From NCBI GenBank assembly GCA_017302435.1, contig JAFLDL010000002.1, forward strand, positions 1 through 64,000: 64,000 nucleotides of DNA, in the 5' to 3' direction. The translations under genes and the position numbers were made by a program. Position 1 is the first letter of the stretch. Every line of letters starts with the position of its first letter. This DNA comes from Candidatus Accumulibacter necessarius. GTDB taxonomy: Bacteria > Pseudomonadota > Gammaproteobacteria > Burkholderiales > Rhodocyclaceae. Positions 55,843 through 63,975 of the stretch are shown one piece after another. The notes under the pieces are model-generated. The model saw nothing but the letters and a program-made list of their open reading frames with translations. It did no database searches and was not told where the DNA came from.

Positions 55843-56673
55843 CCTGCCACGGACGCATCAACACACGCTTCGCGCATCTTCATCAGCTACCGCCGCGACG
55901 ATAGCGAACTTGCGGCGAGCAGGCTGGCCGACGACCTCTGCCGACAGTTCACCCGCGAGCAGGTGTTCCAGGATTTCGCCAGCATCGACCCCGGCGCGGA
56001 TTTCGTCGACGCCGTTCAGCGCGGGCTCGACACCTGCGCGGCGGTGCTCGTGGTCATCGGGCCGCAGTGGCTCAACATCGTTGACCGGAAGGGGCGCCGT
56101 CGCCTCGACGTTCCCGGAGACTGGGTCAGGCACGAGGTCGCCGAAAGCCCCCGCCGTCCCGGCGTACGCGTCTTCCCGCTGCTGCTTGGCGATGCGCAGA
56201 TGCCTGACGTCGAGGACCTGCCCGAGGATCTGCAGGCCTTGACCCGCCGGCAAGCGTTTCCGCTGACTGTCCGGCACTGGGCCAAGGACGTTGCGGAACT
56301 CATCGGGCACTTGCAGCGGGTTCCCGGTCTTGATCGCACGAGCAGCCCGGTCGATCCGGATCACCTGCCGGTTCCTTCGCCGTCCACAACGCCCGCCAAA
56401 GCGTCGCCTCATCCTGCCGCCGCGACCGACACCTGTGAGGTCCTGCGCGGCGACGCCTGGGTCAAATCGAAGGTCGTCGCGGCAGAACTGCCCGCGGGTA
56501 CGAGCTTTCGCGACGCAGCCGATCTGCCCGAAATGGTGGTCATTCCGGCAGGCAGCTTCTTGATGGGCTCGCCGGAGAGCGAGCCAGGGCGAAGCAATGC
56601 CGAAGGGCCGCAGCATGAGGTCACGATCGCCCGTCCGTTCGCTGTCGGCAGATACGCCGTCACCTTCGACTAG
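55843..56673 (+). CDS. TIR-FGE protein copy 1, 5' part ending at an amber stop
   Basis: The GTG at 55843 follows GGGGGATCGAAG, the same leader as copy 2; an ATG at 55801 is an alternative. Residues about 9-150 are a TIR domain ([47 protein letters not shown]; putative catalytic Glu in VRHEVAES). A Pro/Ser-rich linker leads into the start of an FGE-sulfatase domain ([31 protein letters not shown]), where TAG (56671-56673) replaces what should be Glu of a FDEWDAC-type motif. Unlike copy 2 no membrane helix is seen. The TIR part could still be made alone. Confidence 0.8.
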   Translation, partial: PATDASTHASRIFISYRRDDSELAASRLADDLCRQFTREQVFQDFASIDPGADFVDAVQRGLDTCAAVLVVIGPQWLNIVDRKGRRRLDVPGDWVRHEVAESPRRPGVRVFPLLLGDAQMPDVEDLPEDLQALTRRQAFPLTVRHWAKDVAELIGHLQRVPGLDRTSSPVDPDHLPVPSPSTTPAKASPHPAAATDTCEVLRGDAWVKSKVVAAELPAGTSFRDAADLPEMVVIPAGSFLMGSPESEPGRSNAEGPQHEVTIARPFAVGRYAVTFD

Positions 56674-56685
56674 TGGGATGCCTGT

Positions 56686-57225
56686 GTGGCTGCCGGCGGC
56701 TGCAAGCAGAAGCCCGGCGACGAAGGCTGGGGACGCGGCCGGCAGCCAGTGATCAACGTCAGCTGGGAGGACGCGCAGGCCTACGTCGCCTGGCTGACGA
56801 CGAAGACCGGCAAGGGTTACCGGCCGCTCTCTGAGGCCGAGGCGGAGTATGCCGCCCGCGCCGGAAGCACGACGGCGTATCCCTGGGGCGAGGATCCGGG
56901 TACCAACCGGGCCAACTTCGGTTTTTCCGGTAGCCAGTGGAGTGACAAGCAGACGGCGCCGGTCGGCAGCTTTGCGCCCAACGCCTTCGGTCTGTACGAC
57001 ATGATCGGCAACGTCTGGGAATGGACGCAGGACTGCTGGAACGACAGGTATTCCGCTGCGCCAGTCGACGGATCGCCATGGCTCACGGGCGACTGTGGCC
57101 GGCGGGTGGTGCGCGGCGGCTCCTGGCTCGACGGGCCGGGGAGCGCGCGGGCGGCCTTCCGCTTCAGGAACGGGCCCGGGTTCCGGAACTACAATCTGGG
57201 TTTCCGTCTCGCCGAGACGCTCTGA
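56686..57225 (+). CDS. TIR-FGE protein copy 1, 3' part: FGE (C-type-lectin fold) with variable region
   Basis: Same frame as the TIR part, continuing after the amber codon. It reads VINVSWEDAQAYVAWLTTKTGK, PLSEAEAEYAARAGSTT, PWGEDPGTNRANFG, YDMIGNVWEWTQDCWND and RRVVRGGSWLDGPGSARAAF, the FGE-sulfatase (SUMF1-like) C-type-lectin fold. The two active-site cysteines of true FGE are absent at the RGGSW...R region, so it is a ligand-binding rather than a catalytic domain. The last 90 bases match the layout of a DGR variable region. It is shown as a separate frame but is the second half of one gene. Confidence 0.8.
   Translation: MAAGGCKQKPGDEGWGRGRQPVINVSWEDAQAYVAWLTTKTGKGYRPLSEAEAEYAARAGSTTAYPWGEDPGTNRANFGFSGSQWSDKQTAPVGSFAPNAFGLYDMIGNVWEWTQDCWNDRYSAAPVDGSPWLTGDCGRRVVRGGSWLDGPGSARAAFRFRNGPGFRNYNLGFRLAETL
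57127..57216 (+). other. Candidate DGR variable region, copy 1
   Basis: The peptide is LDGPGSARAAFRFRNGPGFR, then NYNLGFRLAE, directly after RGGSW. Compared with copy 2, the constant blocks CCG, CGGGCGGCCTTCCGC, AGG, CGGAAC and GGTTTCCG alternate with codons that differ mainly at positions 1 and 2 (for example CTC/GGC, GAC/TAC, AGC/CTC, TTC/GGC, TTC/GAC). That is the pattern left by adenine-directed mutagenesis of AAC codons. Confidence 0.7.
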
Positions 57226-57285
57226 CCTCTTGCTTCTTTGACTCTTTACCTCTTGCGGCGATTGTGCGGAGAAACGGGGCGGGTA
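57217..57285 (+). repeat. Conserved 3' flank of the variable region, copy 1
   Basis: Following the variable region, ACGCTCTGACCTC and then CTTGCGGCGAT, GTGCGG and GCGGGT are shared with the DNA after copy 2 at 59132-59200, with roughly 80 percent identity by eye over 69 bases and no A-biased changes. It may contain the initiation-of-mutagenic-homing (IMH) site expected 3' of a DGR variable region. Confidence 0.5.
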
Positions 57286-57355
57286 CGCCGGCCCGCTGAC
57301 CGCTGCCGTGGCATAATCCGCTGCACACCATGGTTTCGACCGGGGGGATCGCAGG

Positions 57356-59140
57356 GTGACGACAGACAGCGTGTCAATGCGGGTTGCCCGCATCTTCATC
57401 AGCTACCGCCGAGAGGACAGCGAACTCGCGGCGAGCCGGCTGGCAGAGGACTTGCGCCGGCATTTCGCTCCCGCGCAGGTGTTCCAGGACTTCGCCAGCA
57501 TCGATCCCGGCGCCGATTTTGTCGATGCCGTGCAGCGCGGGCTAGATACCTGCGCGGCGGTCGTGGTGGTGATCGGGTCGAAGTGGCTCAACGTCGTCGA
57601 CAGGAAGGGGCGACGACGCCTCGATGTTCCCGACGACTGGGTCCGGCACGAGGTGGCCGAGAGCCTGCGCCGCCCGGGCGTGCGCGTCTTCCCGGTGCTG
57701 TTGGACCATGCCGACATGCCCAGCCTGGACGATCTGCCCGAGGACCTGCAGGCCTTGACGCGGCGGCAGGCGTTTCCGCTGACCGTGCGCCATTGGGGCA
57801 AGGACTTCGCGGAACTAGTCGAACATCTCCGGCGGGTGCGGGGCCTCGACAGTCGCTCCGAGGTCAGACCGTCGCCAGACGAGACAATCCAGCGCGAGGC
57901 CGGCGTGCCATCGGCGGCCGTTTCCAACGAGGTGGAGCGAAAGACGCCGGCTGCACCCCGGGAGCCGGCACCCGAGGCTCAGCCGTCACCCGATCGAAGT
58001 CTCACCGAAAGTGTGCCGCGCACTGCACGCGGTAGCCAGGATGAGGGACCACTGGACCAGACAGGACAGCGTGCCACCAGTACAAGCGAGCTCTTTCCGG
58101 CCGGAGGACCCGCGGTGTCGTGGAAGCCCCTCGCCGCGATCGGCGCGGTGGTGGCCATTGTGCTCGTCTTTTTCGTTCGGTATGCAGGGCAGGAGAGTCA
58201 ACCTGGGCCTGTGACGGCACCGGCCCAGTCATCGGTTCAAGGCAAGAGAGCGCTGGAGAGATCACCGACGACCTTGACTGCAGGCCAGATCTTTCGCGAC
58301 TGCGACCAGTGCCCGGAGATGGTGGTTGTGCCTGCAGGCAATTTCATGATGGGCTCACCGAAGACCGAAGTCGGCCGGTTTGACCCGGAGGGGCCGCAGC
58401 ACCCGGTGACGATTGCCACGAGCTTTGCTCTGGGCAAATACGAAGTCACGGTGGCTGAGTTCAAGGATTTCGTCCAGGTGACTGGCTATCGGACCGAGGC
58501 CGAACGGAATCCTGACCAGGGGCTGGCCGTATGGGACGAGAAAAAAGACAAATGGGTTTGGTCCAAAGGCCAGAGCTGGCGTAGCCCGGGCTTCGCTCAG
58601 GACGATCGTCACCCCGTGGTGGGTGTGAGCTGGAATGACGCGCAAGCTTACGTCGAGTGGCTGGCAAAACGGACCGGGCAAGCCTATCGCTTGCCGAGCG
58701 AAGCCGAGTGGGAGTACGCGGCGCGCGCAGGGACGACGACGGCACGGTTCTGGGGTAACGATCCGAATAGGGCGTGCGCTTATGCCAATGTGGGCGACAG
58801 GAGTGTCAAGTTGGCGCGTCCGGAGTGGCCGTATGCCATTCACGATTGCGAAGATGGCTTCATCGAAACGGCGCCGGTTGGACGCTTCGCCGCAAATCGC
58901 TTTGCTTTGCACGACATGATCGGCAACGTGTGGGAATGGACGCAGGATTGTTGGAACGACGGCTATGCCGGCGCGCCGAAGGACGGGTTACCGTGGCTCA
59001 AGGGTGACTGTGGTCGGCGGGTGGTGCGCGGCGGCTCCTGGGGCTACACTCCGGAGCTCACGCGGGCGGCCTTCCGCGGCAGGAGCGTGGCCGGGGACCG
59101 GAACAGCGACCAGGGTTTCCGCCTCGCCAGGACGCTCTGA
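57356..59140 (+). CDS. TIR-TM-FGE protein copy 2 (candidate DGR variable protein)
   Basis: 594 residues from GTG 57356. TIR domain at about 10-150 ([59 protein letters not shown]). A Pro/Ser-rich linker follows, then one membrane helix at about 254-276 (WKPLAAIGAVVAIVLVFFV). The FGE/C-type-lectin domain covers about 307-594 (PEMVVVPAGNFMMGSPK, VVGVSWNDAQAYVEWLAKRT, YRLPSEAEWEYAARAG, IGNVWEWTQDCWNDG). The FGE catalytic cysteines are absent. A cytoplasmic TIR with an outward lectin-like sensor is the likely topology. The C-terminal 90 bases vary relative to copy 1. It is the intact member of the tandem pair. Confidence 0.9.
   Translation: MTTDSVSMRVARIFISYRREDSELAASRLAEDLRRHFAPAQVFQDFASIDPGADFVDAVQRGLDTCAAVVVVIGSKWLNVVDRKGRRRLDVPDDWVRHEVAESLRRPGVRVFPVLLDHADMPSLDDLPEDLQALTRRQAFPLTVRHWGKDFAELVEHLRRVRGLDSRSEVRPSPDETIQREAGVPSAAVSNEVERKTPAAPREPAPEAQPSPDRSLTESVPRTARGSQDEGPLDQTGQRATSTSELFPAGGPAVSWKPLAAIGAVVAIVLVFFVRYAGQESQPGPVTAPAQSSVQGKRALERSPTTLTAGQIFRDCDQCPEMVVVPAGNFMMGSPKTEVGRFDPEGPQHPVTIATSFALGKYEVTVAEFKDFVQVTGYRTEAERNPDQGLAVWDEKKDKWVWSKGQSWRSPGFAQDDRHPVVGVSWNDAQAYVEWLAKRTGQAYRLPSEAEWEYAARAGTTTARFWGNDPNRACAYANVGDRSVKLARPEWPYAIHDCEDGFIETAPVGRFAANRFALHDMIGNVWEWTQDCWNDGYAGAPKDGLPWLKGDCGRRVVRGGSWGYTPELTRAAFRGRSVAGDRNSDQGFRLARTL
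59042..59131 (+). other. Candidate DGR variable region, copy 2
   Basis: The peptide is GYTPELTRAAFRGRSVAGDR, then NSDQGFRLAR, directly after RGGSW. Of 25 base differences from copy 1 over 90 positions (counted by eye), 22 are at codon positions 1 or 2 and 3 at position 3. Eight differing codons end in C or T in both copies. Confidence 0.7.
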
Positions 59141-59200
59141 CCTCCTGAATCTTTGATTCCTTACCGCTTGCGGCGATCGTGCGGCGACATGGTGCGGGTC
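59132..59200 (+). repeat. Conserved 3' flank of the variable region, copy 2
   Basis: Counterpart of 57217-57285. It begins ACGCTCTGACCTC and includes CTTGCGGCGATCGTGCGG. It lies partly within the 3' end of the region before nnrS. Confidence 0.5.
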
Positions 59201-59222
59201 AGCCGTCGACTGCCTGTTCTGG

Positions 59223-60383
59223 TCAGTGCTCCTTGCCGTCCACCCGTGCCTGTAGCAGGTAGGGGATGTAGCGCCAGCCAAGGATCGCAAAACAGGCGAA
59301 CCAGCACGCCGCAGCGAGGCTGATCCAGCGCAGGTAGCCGGCCGGATCGATCTGCGGCAGGACGATACGCAGCACGAAGCCGGCGATCATGATCCACAGC
59401 ACGCTCTTGTCGAGGCGGTCGAAGACGACCTTGCGGCCGGTGTGGCCGTTGGCGATACGGATCAGCATCGCCGGGATGATCAGCCCCATGGCGCCGAAGG
59501 TGAACACGTGCATCGACAGCGAACCGAGCCAGGCCGGCTGCCCCGTCTGCTCGACGAACTGCAGCAGCAACTGCGCGACGATCGCCAGGTAGCCGAGGTA
59601 CATGATGCCGATGTCGAGCCGGCGTAGCGCCAGGTGCGGCTGCCAGAAAGCGAAGCGGACGCTGAGCAGCAGCGCCAGCAGCAACGCGATCCACGACGAG
59701 ATCTGCGGCGGCAGCAGGCTGGCGGCGACGAGCAGCACGGCGAGCAGCTTGATCGCCGTGTCGAGCACCCGGTTGCGCAGGATGTCGGCCTGCAGGGCGT
59801 TCTTCATGAACTGGGTGAGCGTTCTTTCGAGCATCACCAGGAAGGCGACGCGGAACAGCGCCAGGGTCATCGCTGCGCCGGTCTGGAAGTGCTCTGTGCT
59901 GAGCAGGAGGTTCTTGGCGACCAGGAACAGCGGCAGAATGATCAGGAAGAAGTAGTTGTCGCGGAAGGCGTCGTCGCGATGGTGGCGGATCAGCGTCCAC
60001 AGCAGCATGGCGACAATGGTGGCGAGGAACAGGTTGCTGGCCAGGCGGAAGATCAATGGTGGCAATTCGCCGGCAAACCACATGCCGGCGCGTTCGAGCA
60101 GCCAGGCCGCGACGAGGACGATCAACGCCGTGCCGTGGTAGCCGCGAACCTTCACCCAGTTCTTGGTCGAGGTGAGCAGGAAACCGCCGAGGACGGCCCA
60201 GCCGAAGCCGAAGAACATCTCGTGCGCGTGCCACTGGCTGGGTGAGAACGGTGCCGGTGGCGGCGTCAAAGAGCCCGAGAAGATCAGCGCCCAGAGCACC
60301 GGCAGGCTGAGTCCCGACAGGCAGGCAAGGGCAAAGAAGGGTCGGAAGCCGACCAGCCACAGCGGGTGGGTTGCAAAGCGCAT
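59223..60383 (-). CDS. nnrS: NnrS family membrane protein
   Basis: 386 residues with about 12 transmembrane helices. It starts MRFATHPLWLVGFRPFFALA, then WHAHEMFFGFGWAVLGGFLL, which supplies conserved histidines for haem and copper, and later MHVFTFGAMGLIIPAMLIRIA and GHTGRK. NnrS proteins are haem- and copper-containing membrane proteins linked to nitric oxide stress and denitrification. No denitrification genes are in this window. Confidence 0.95.
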   Translation of the reverse strand: MRFATHPLWLVGFRPFFALACLSGLSLPVLWALIFSGSLTPPPAPFSPSQWHAHEMFFGFGWAVLGGFLLTSTKNWVKVRGYHGTALIVLVAAWLLERAGMWFAGELPPLIFRLASNLFLATIVAMLLWTLIRHHRDDAFRDNYFFLIILPLFLVAKNLLLSTEHFQTGAAMTLALFRVAFLVMLERTLTQFMKNALQADILRNRVLDTAIKLLAVLLVAASLLPPQISSWIALLLALLLSVRFAFWQPHLALRRLDIGIMYLGYLAIVAQLLLQFVEQTGQPAWLGSLSMHVFTFGAMGLIIPAMLIRIANGHTGRKVVFDRLDKSVLWIMIAGFVLRIVLPQIDPAGYLRWISLAAACWFACFAILGWRYIPYLLQARVDGKEH

Positions 60384-60470
60384 GCCGGCAGCGTCCTCGG
60401 TGGCAAGGAGCGATTGGTGATGGGAGGCGGACAGTATAGCGGCGCGGCCGTGGCCTGTCGTCAGGCAAGC

Positions 60471-61157
60471 CTAGAACGGCGCCGGCGAGCTGAAGCACAT
60501 CGGTCGCCCGCTGGCCGGGTGGACGAGGGCCAGATGATCGGCGTGCAGCAGCAGGCGCTCAGCCTTGTCTGCCAGCGCAGCGCTGCCGTAGAGTAGGTCG
60601 CCGACGATCGGGTGGCCCAGCGCCTGCAGATGCACGCGCAACTGGTGCGTGCGACCGGTCTCGGGCCACAGCGCCAGGCGCGAGGTGTTGCCGGCGGGGT
60701 CATGGCTCAACACCCGGTAGCGGGTCAGCGAGGGTTTGCCGGCCTGCCGGTCGACCTTCTGGCGAGGCCGGTTGGGCCAGTCGGCAGCGAGCGGCAGATC
60801 GATCTCGCCGCTGGTCGATGGCGGTCGTCCGGCAACCACCGCCAGATAGCGCTTCTCGACCTGCCGCGTGGCGAAGGCGATGCTCAGCCGTCGCTGCATT
60901 TCCTTGCCCCTGGCCAGCAGCAGCAGGCCGGAGGTGTGCATGTCGAGGCGATGGACGATCAGTGCTTCCGGATAGCTGGACTGGATGCGCCGGACAAGGC
61001 AGTCCTGTTTCTCTTCGCCGCGACCGGGTACCGAGAGCAGGCCGGTCGGCTTGTTCACCAGCAGCAGGGCGGCGTCGAGGTAAACGATGTCCAACCCGCC
61101 GTCGGGAGGGGCGGCATAAGCGAGGGCGGGAAGGAGTGAAGCGCTGCTTGGGCTCAT
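60471..61157 (-). CDS. RluA-family pseudouridine synthase
   Basis: 228 residues from the ATG at 61157. The catalytic HRLDxxTSGxLLLARG motif is present (VHRLDMHTSGLLLLARG, Asp being the nucleophile), along with LDAALLLVNKPTGLLSVPG, QVEKRYLAVVAG and GRTHQLRVHLQALGHPIVGD. The small size and the missing S4 domain resemble RluA rather than RluC/D. It isomerises uridine in rRNA or tRNA. Confidence 0.93.
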   Translation of the reverse strand: MSPSSASLLPALAYAAPPDGGLDIVYLDAALLLVNKPTGLLSVPGRGEEKQDCLVRRIQSSYPEALIVHRLDMHTSGLLLLARGKEMQRRLSIAFATRQVEKRYLAVVAGRPPSTSGEIDLPLAADWPNRPRQKVDRQAGKPSLTRYRVLSHDPAGNTSRLALWPETGRTHQLRVHLQALGHPIVGDLLYGSAALADKAERLLLHADHLALVHPASGRPMCFSSPAPF

Positions 61158-61299
61158 CTGGCAGGTAGTGGCGGTCCGTAGTCGAATTGTCGCGCCATTT
61201 GCCCGCCGGCGCAGCGCTCGGCAATTCAATTACACTTTGCAGGTATCCTGCGCCGCTGGCGCTGGCAGGAACCAATCCCTACAGGAGAAGCATCTGACT

Positions 61300-62121
61300 A
61301 TGGCCATTCCACAGTTGACGACCCTCGCCATCGAGTTGAGCGAGGGGATCGCCGAGATTCGGCTGAATCGTCCCGAACGTTCGAACGCCATGAACGAAGC
61401 GATGTGGCAGGAACTACGCACAGCCTTCAGCTGGGCCGATGCGACGGCCGCGGTGCACGTCGCAATTCTGAGCGGTGCCGGGCGAAATTTCTGCGCCGGC
61501 ATCGATCTGGCGATGCTGACCGGGGTCGGCCAGGCGGTCGCGCACGCCGACCCGGCGCGCAGCCGCGAGGCGCTGCGGCGGCTGATCCTCGACCTGCAGG
61601 ATTGCCTGTCGAGTGTCGAACGTTGCCGCAAGCCGGTGCTGGCGGCGATTCAGGGCGCCTGCATTGGCGGTGCGATCGACCTGGTGACCTGTTGCGACAT
61701 GCGTTACGCGGCCTCCGATGCGCAGTTTTCGGTACGCGAAATCGACGTCGGCATGACCGCCGATGTCGGCACCTTGCAGCGCCTGCCGCGGCTGGTACCC
61801 GATGGCACCGCGCGCGAGCTGGCCTATACCGGGCGCAGCGTTAATGCGGTGGAGGCAAAGCAGATCGGTCTTGCCAACCAGGTCTTCGAAACGCCTGCGG
61901 CGCTGCTCGCCGGTGTGCGCGCGATCGCGCAGAGCATTGCGGCCAAATCGCCGCTGGCGATTCGCGGCACCAAGGAAATGCTCAACTACGGGCGCGACCA
62001 CTCGGTCGCCGATGGCCTCAACTACATCGCCACCTGGAACGCGGCGATGCTGATGTCGGCCGATCTCGAGGAGTCGATGGCCGCGATGCGCGAACGGCGT
62101 CCGCCCCGCTTCCTCGACTGA
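61300..62121 (+). CDS. Enoyl-CoA hydratase/isomerase family protein
   Basis: 273 residues from ATG 61300, 10 bases after CAGGAG. Crotonase-fold motifs are IRLNRPERSNAMNEAMW, FCAGIDLAML (oxyanion hole), AAIQGACIGGAIDLVTCCDMRYA and FSVREIDVGMTADVGTLQRLP. The DVGMTADVGTLQRLP segment is close to delta-3,5-delta-2,4-dienoyl-CoA isomerase (ECH1-like), whose acidic residues lie there. A role in fatty-acid breakdown is likely. It is followed by an AEC transporter 20 bases later. Confidence 0.92.
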   Translation: MAIPQLTTLAIELSEGIAEIRLNRPERSNAMNEAMWQELRTAFSWADATAAVHVAILSGAGRNFCAGIDLAMLTGVGQAVAHADPARSREALRRLILDLQDCLSSVERCRKPVLAAIQGACIGGAIDLVTCCDMRYAASDAQFSVREIDVGMTADVGTLQRLPRLVPDGTARELAYTGRSVNAVEAKQIGLANQVFETPAALLAGVRAIAQSIAAKSPLAIRGTKEMLNYGRDHSVADGLNYIATWNAAMLMSADLEESMAAMRERRPPRFLD

Positions 62122-62141
62122 GCGGTGCGTCTGCTCGGGCA

Positions 62142-63080
62142 ATGAACACCTTCGCCCATCACGTCGAGCTGGCGGCGCCACTGTTCGTCCTGGTCCTCGC
62201 TGGCTATCTGCTGATGCGCATTTGCGGCTGGCCGAAAGCGATGTCCGAGAACCTGTCGCGCTTCGTTTTCTCGGTCGCGCTGCCGGCGATGCTCTTTCGC
62301 CTGATGAGTGACCTTTCGCAGTTGCCGCCGGTGGACGCACGCCTGCTGCTGGCGTTCTTTGGTGGCTGCCTGATCGTTTTCGTCATCGGCCGTCTGGTTG
62401 CCTGGGGGCTGTTCGCGCTTGATGGCGTCGGCCAGTCGGTTTTTGCCCTGGGCGGCGTATTCTCGAACAACGTGCTGCTCGGCCTGCCGCTGGCCAAGGT
62501 CGCACTCGGCGACGCGGCGCTGCCTTCGGTGGCGCTGGTGCTGGTGTTCAACGCGCTGATCCTGTGGACGCTGCTGACGGTGTCGATCGAGTGGGCACGG
62601 CACGGCAGCTTTTCCCTGCGCGGCTTCGCCAGGACGGCGCGGGGGGTGCTGGCCAATCCGATCGTGGCCGGCATCCTTGCTGGCACACTGTTCGGCCTTA
62701 CCGGGCTACCGCTGCCGGCTTTCGTGGCCTTGCCGCTGGCGATGGTCGGACAGGCAGCGGCGCCGATGGCGCTGCTTGCGCTGGGCATGGGACTCGCCGA
62801 ATACGGCATTCGCGCCGGCTGGCGGATCAGCCTGGCGATCAGCGCTCTGAAGCTGGTCGTGCAGCCGCTGGTGGTCTGGCTGCTGGCGCGCGTGATCGGT
62901 CTGCCGGCGATGGAGACGCAGGTGGTGGTCCTGCTTGCCTCGCTGGCCGTCGGCGCCAATGTGTATCTGATGTCGCGTCAGTTCAGCACGCTCGAAGGGC
63001 CGGTGGCGAGCAGCCTGGTCCTGTCGACGGCGCTGGCGGCACTGACCACGCCTCTGGCCCTGGCGCTGACCGGCAGCTGA
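62142..63080 (+). CDS. AEC family transporter (auxin efflux carrier fold)
   Basis: 312 residues, about ten transmembrane helices in two repeats: LFVLVLAGYLLMRICGWPKAM, FSNNVLLGLPLAKVALGD and ANPIVAGILAGTLFGLTGLPLP. The family moves small organic anions such as malate or auxin-like molecules. Its ATG follows 20 bases after the crotonase gene, suggesting co-transcription. Confidence 0.9.
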   Translation: MNTFAHHVELAAPLFVLVLAGYLLMRICGWPKAMSENLSRFVFSVALPAMLFRLMSDLSQLPPVDARLLLAFFGGCLIVFVIGRLVAWGLFALDGVGQSVFALGGVFSNNVLLGLPLAKVALGDAALPSVALVLVFNALILWTLLTVSIEWARHGSFSLRGFARTARGVLANPIVAGILAGTLFGLTGLPLPAFVALPLAMVGQAAAPMALLALGMGLAEYGIRAGWRISLAISALKLVVQPLVVWLLARVIGLPAMETQVVVLLASLAVGANVYLMSRQFSTLEGPVASSLVLSTALAALTTPLALALTGS

Positions 63081-63095
63081 TTTGCCGGCAGCGTC

Positions 63096-63740
63096 TCAGT
63101 CGCCGCGGCGGCCGCCGGCGATGGCCCGGAGGAACTCGTTGCGCAACTGCGCCGAGCGCTCGAATTCACCGCTGAAGGACTGGGTGATCACACGTTCGTC
63201 GCCGCGCCGGTCTTCTCCGAGCAGCAGACACAACTGCTCGGCCTCGATGACGCAAGCGGCACCGCGTGCCTTGCCGTGCACCATCAGGGCGTCGGCGATG
63301 TCGCGCGTCATCCATTCCTGATAGGTGAAGCGATGGCCGATCGCATCGACCAGGCGTGCGATGCGGCCAAAGCCGTGCAGGCGACCGCCGGGCAGATAGG
63401 CGACGTGTGCCAGGCCACGAAAGGGTACCAGGTGGTGCGGGCAGACGCCGTGCACGGCGATGCCGCGGACGACCACCAGGTCGCTGCGCTGATCGGCAAA
63501 GCCCTCGCCCAGCGCCGCCGCCGGGTCGAGGTCGTAGCCACCAAGCAGGCGGCGTTGCCAGAGTTCCCGCACGCGCTGTGGTGTGCGCGCCATGTGTGCG
63601 TCGTCCGGGGCAATCCCACAGGCGCTCAGCAGGTCGCCGACCGCGCGCTCGAAGGCGGCTCCGTCGAAAGCGTTGCGGCGCGGGATGCCGATGTTGAAGG
63701 CGGGGTCGGTCGGTGGGTCGTGGCTGCTGCAGTCGGACAT
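63096..63740 (-). CDS. folE: GTP cyclohydrolase I
   Basis: 214 residues from the ATG at 63740. It converts GTP to 7,8-dihydroneopterin triphosphate, the first step of folate synthesis. Zinc ligands are in GVCPHHLVPFRG (Cys and His), and EAEQLCLLLGEDRRG supplies the third-ligand Cys; usually the segment reads EAxHxCM. The GRIARLVDAIGHRFTYQEWMT segment is also conserved. The catalytic His/Glu positions appear present. It is convergent with the AEC gene, only 15 bases apart. Confidence 0.93.
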   Translation of the reverse strand: MSDCSSHDPPTDPAFNIGIPRRNAFDGAAFERAVGDLLSACGIAPDDAHMARTPQRVRELWQRRLLGGYDLDPAAALGEGFADQRSDLVVVRGIAVHGVCPHHLVPFRGLAHVAYLPGGRLHGFGRIARLVDAIGHRFTYQEWMTRDIADALMVHGKARGAACVIEAEQLCLLLGEDRRGDERVITQSFSGEFERSAQLRNEFLRAIAGGRRGD

Positions 63741-63975
63741 GGCGGACTTCGATTTTCGGCGGTCGGGCTGGTCATCATACACGCGGTGGCGGGTCGCAGC
63801 AGTCGGCTGGTGGCTGCCGGTTGTGGATTCACCACGCTGTCGCGGCAGCTTGTGATTTCGCTTGACGCAGCCAGCCATGCAGGCTTGTGATGAGCGATAA
63901 TGGCCCGCTTGAAAGATTTTCATGATCACCTGTCAGGCGGGCTGAGGACGCTGGCCTGGATTGGGAAGGACGTTG

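Noticed and set aside
52586-56673. Two in-frame TAG codons (brnT; TIR-FGE copy 1) might indicate amber recoding.
   Set aside because: TAG is used as a normal terminator of intact genes here (for example proA and lptE), and both affected genes are accessory. Simple nonsense mutation is the better explanation.
56686-59140. Catalytic formylglycine-generating enzyme (sulfatase maturation).
   Set aside because: The cysteine pair needed for catalysis is absent after RGGSW and no sulfatase gene is nearby; a ligand-binding C-type-lectin fold fits better.
55200-59222. A DGR reverse transcriptase, accessory protein or template repeat close to the variable genes.
   Set aside because: No frame with RT motifs such as YxDD and no AAC-rich second copy of the variable region was seen anywhere in the window.
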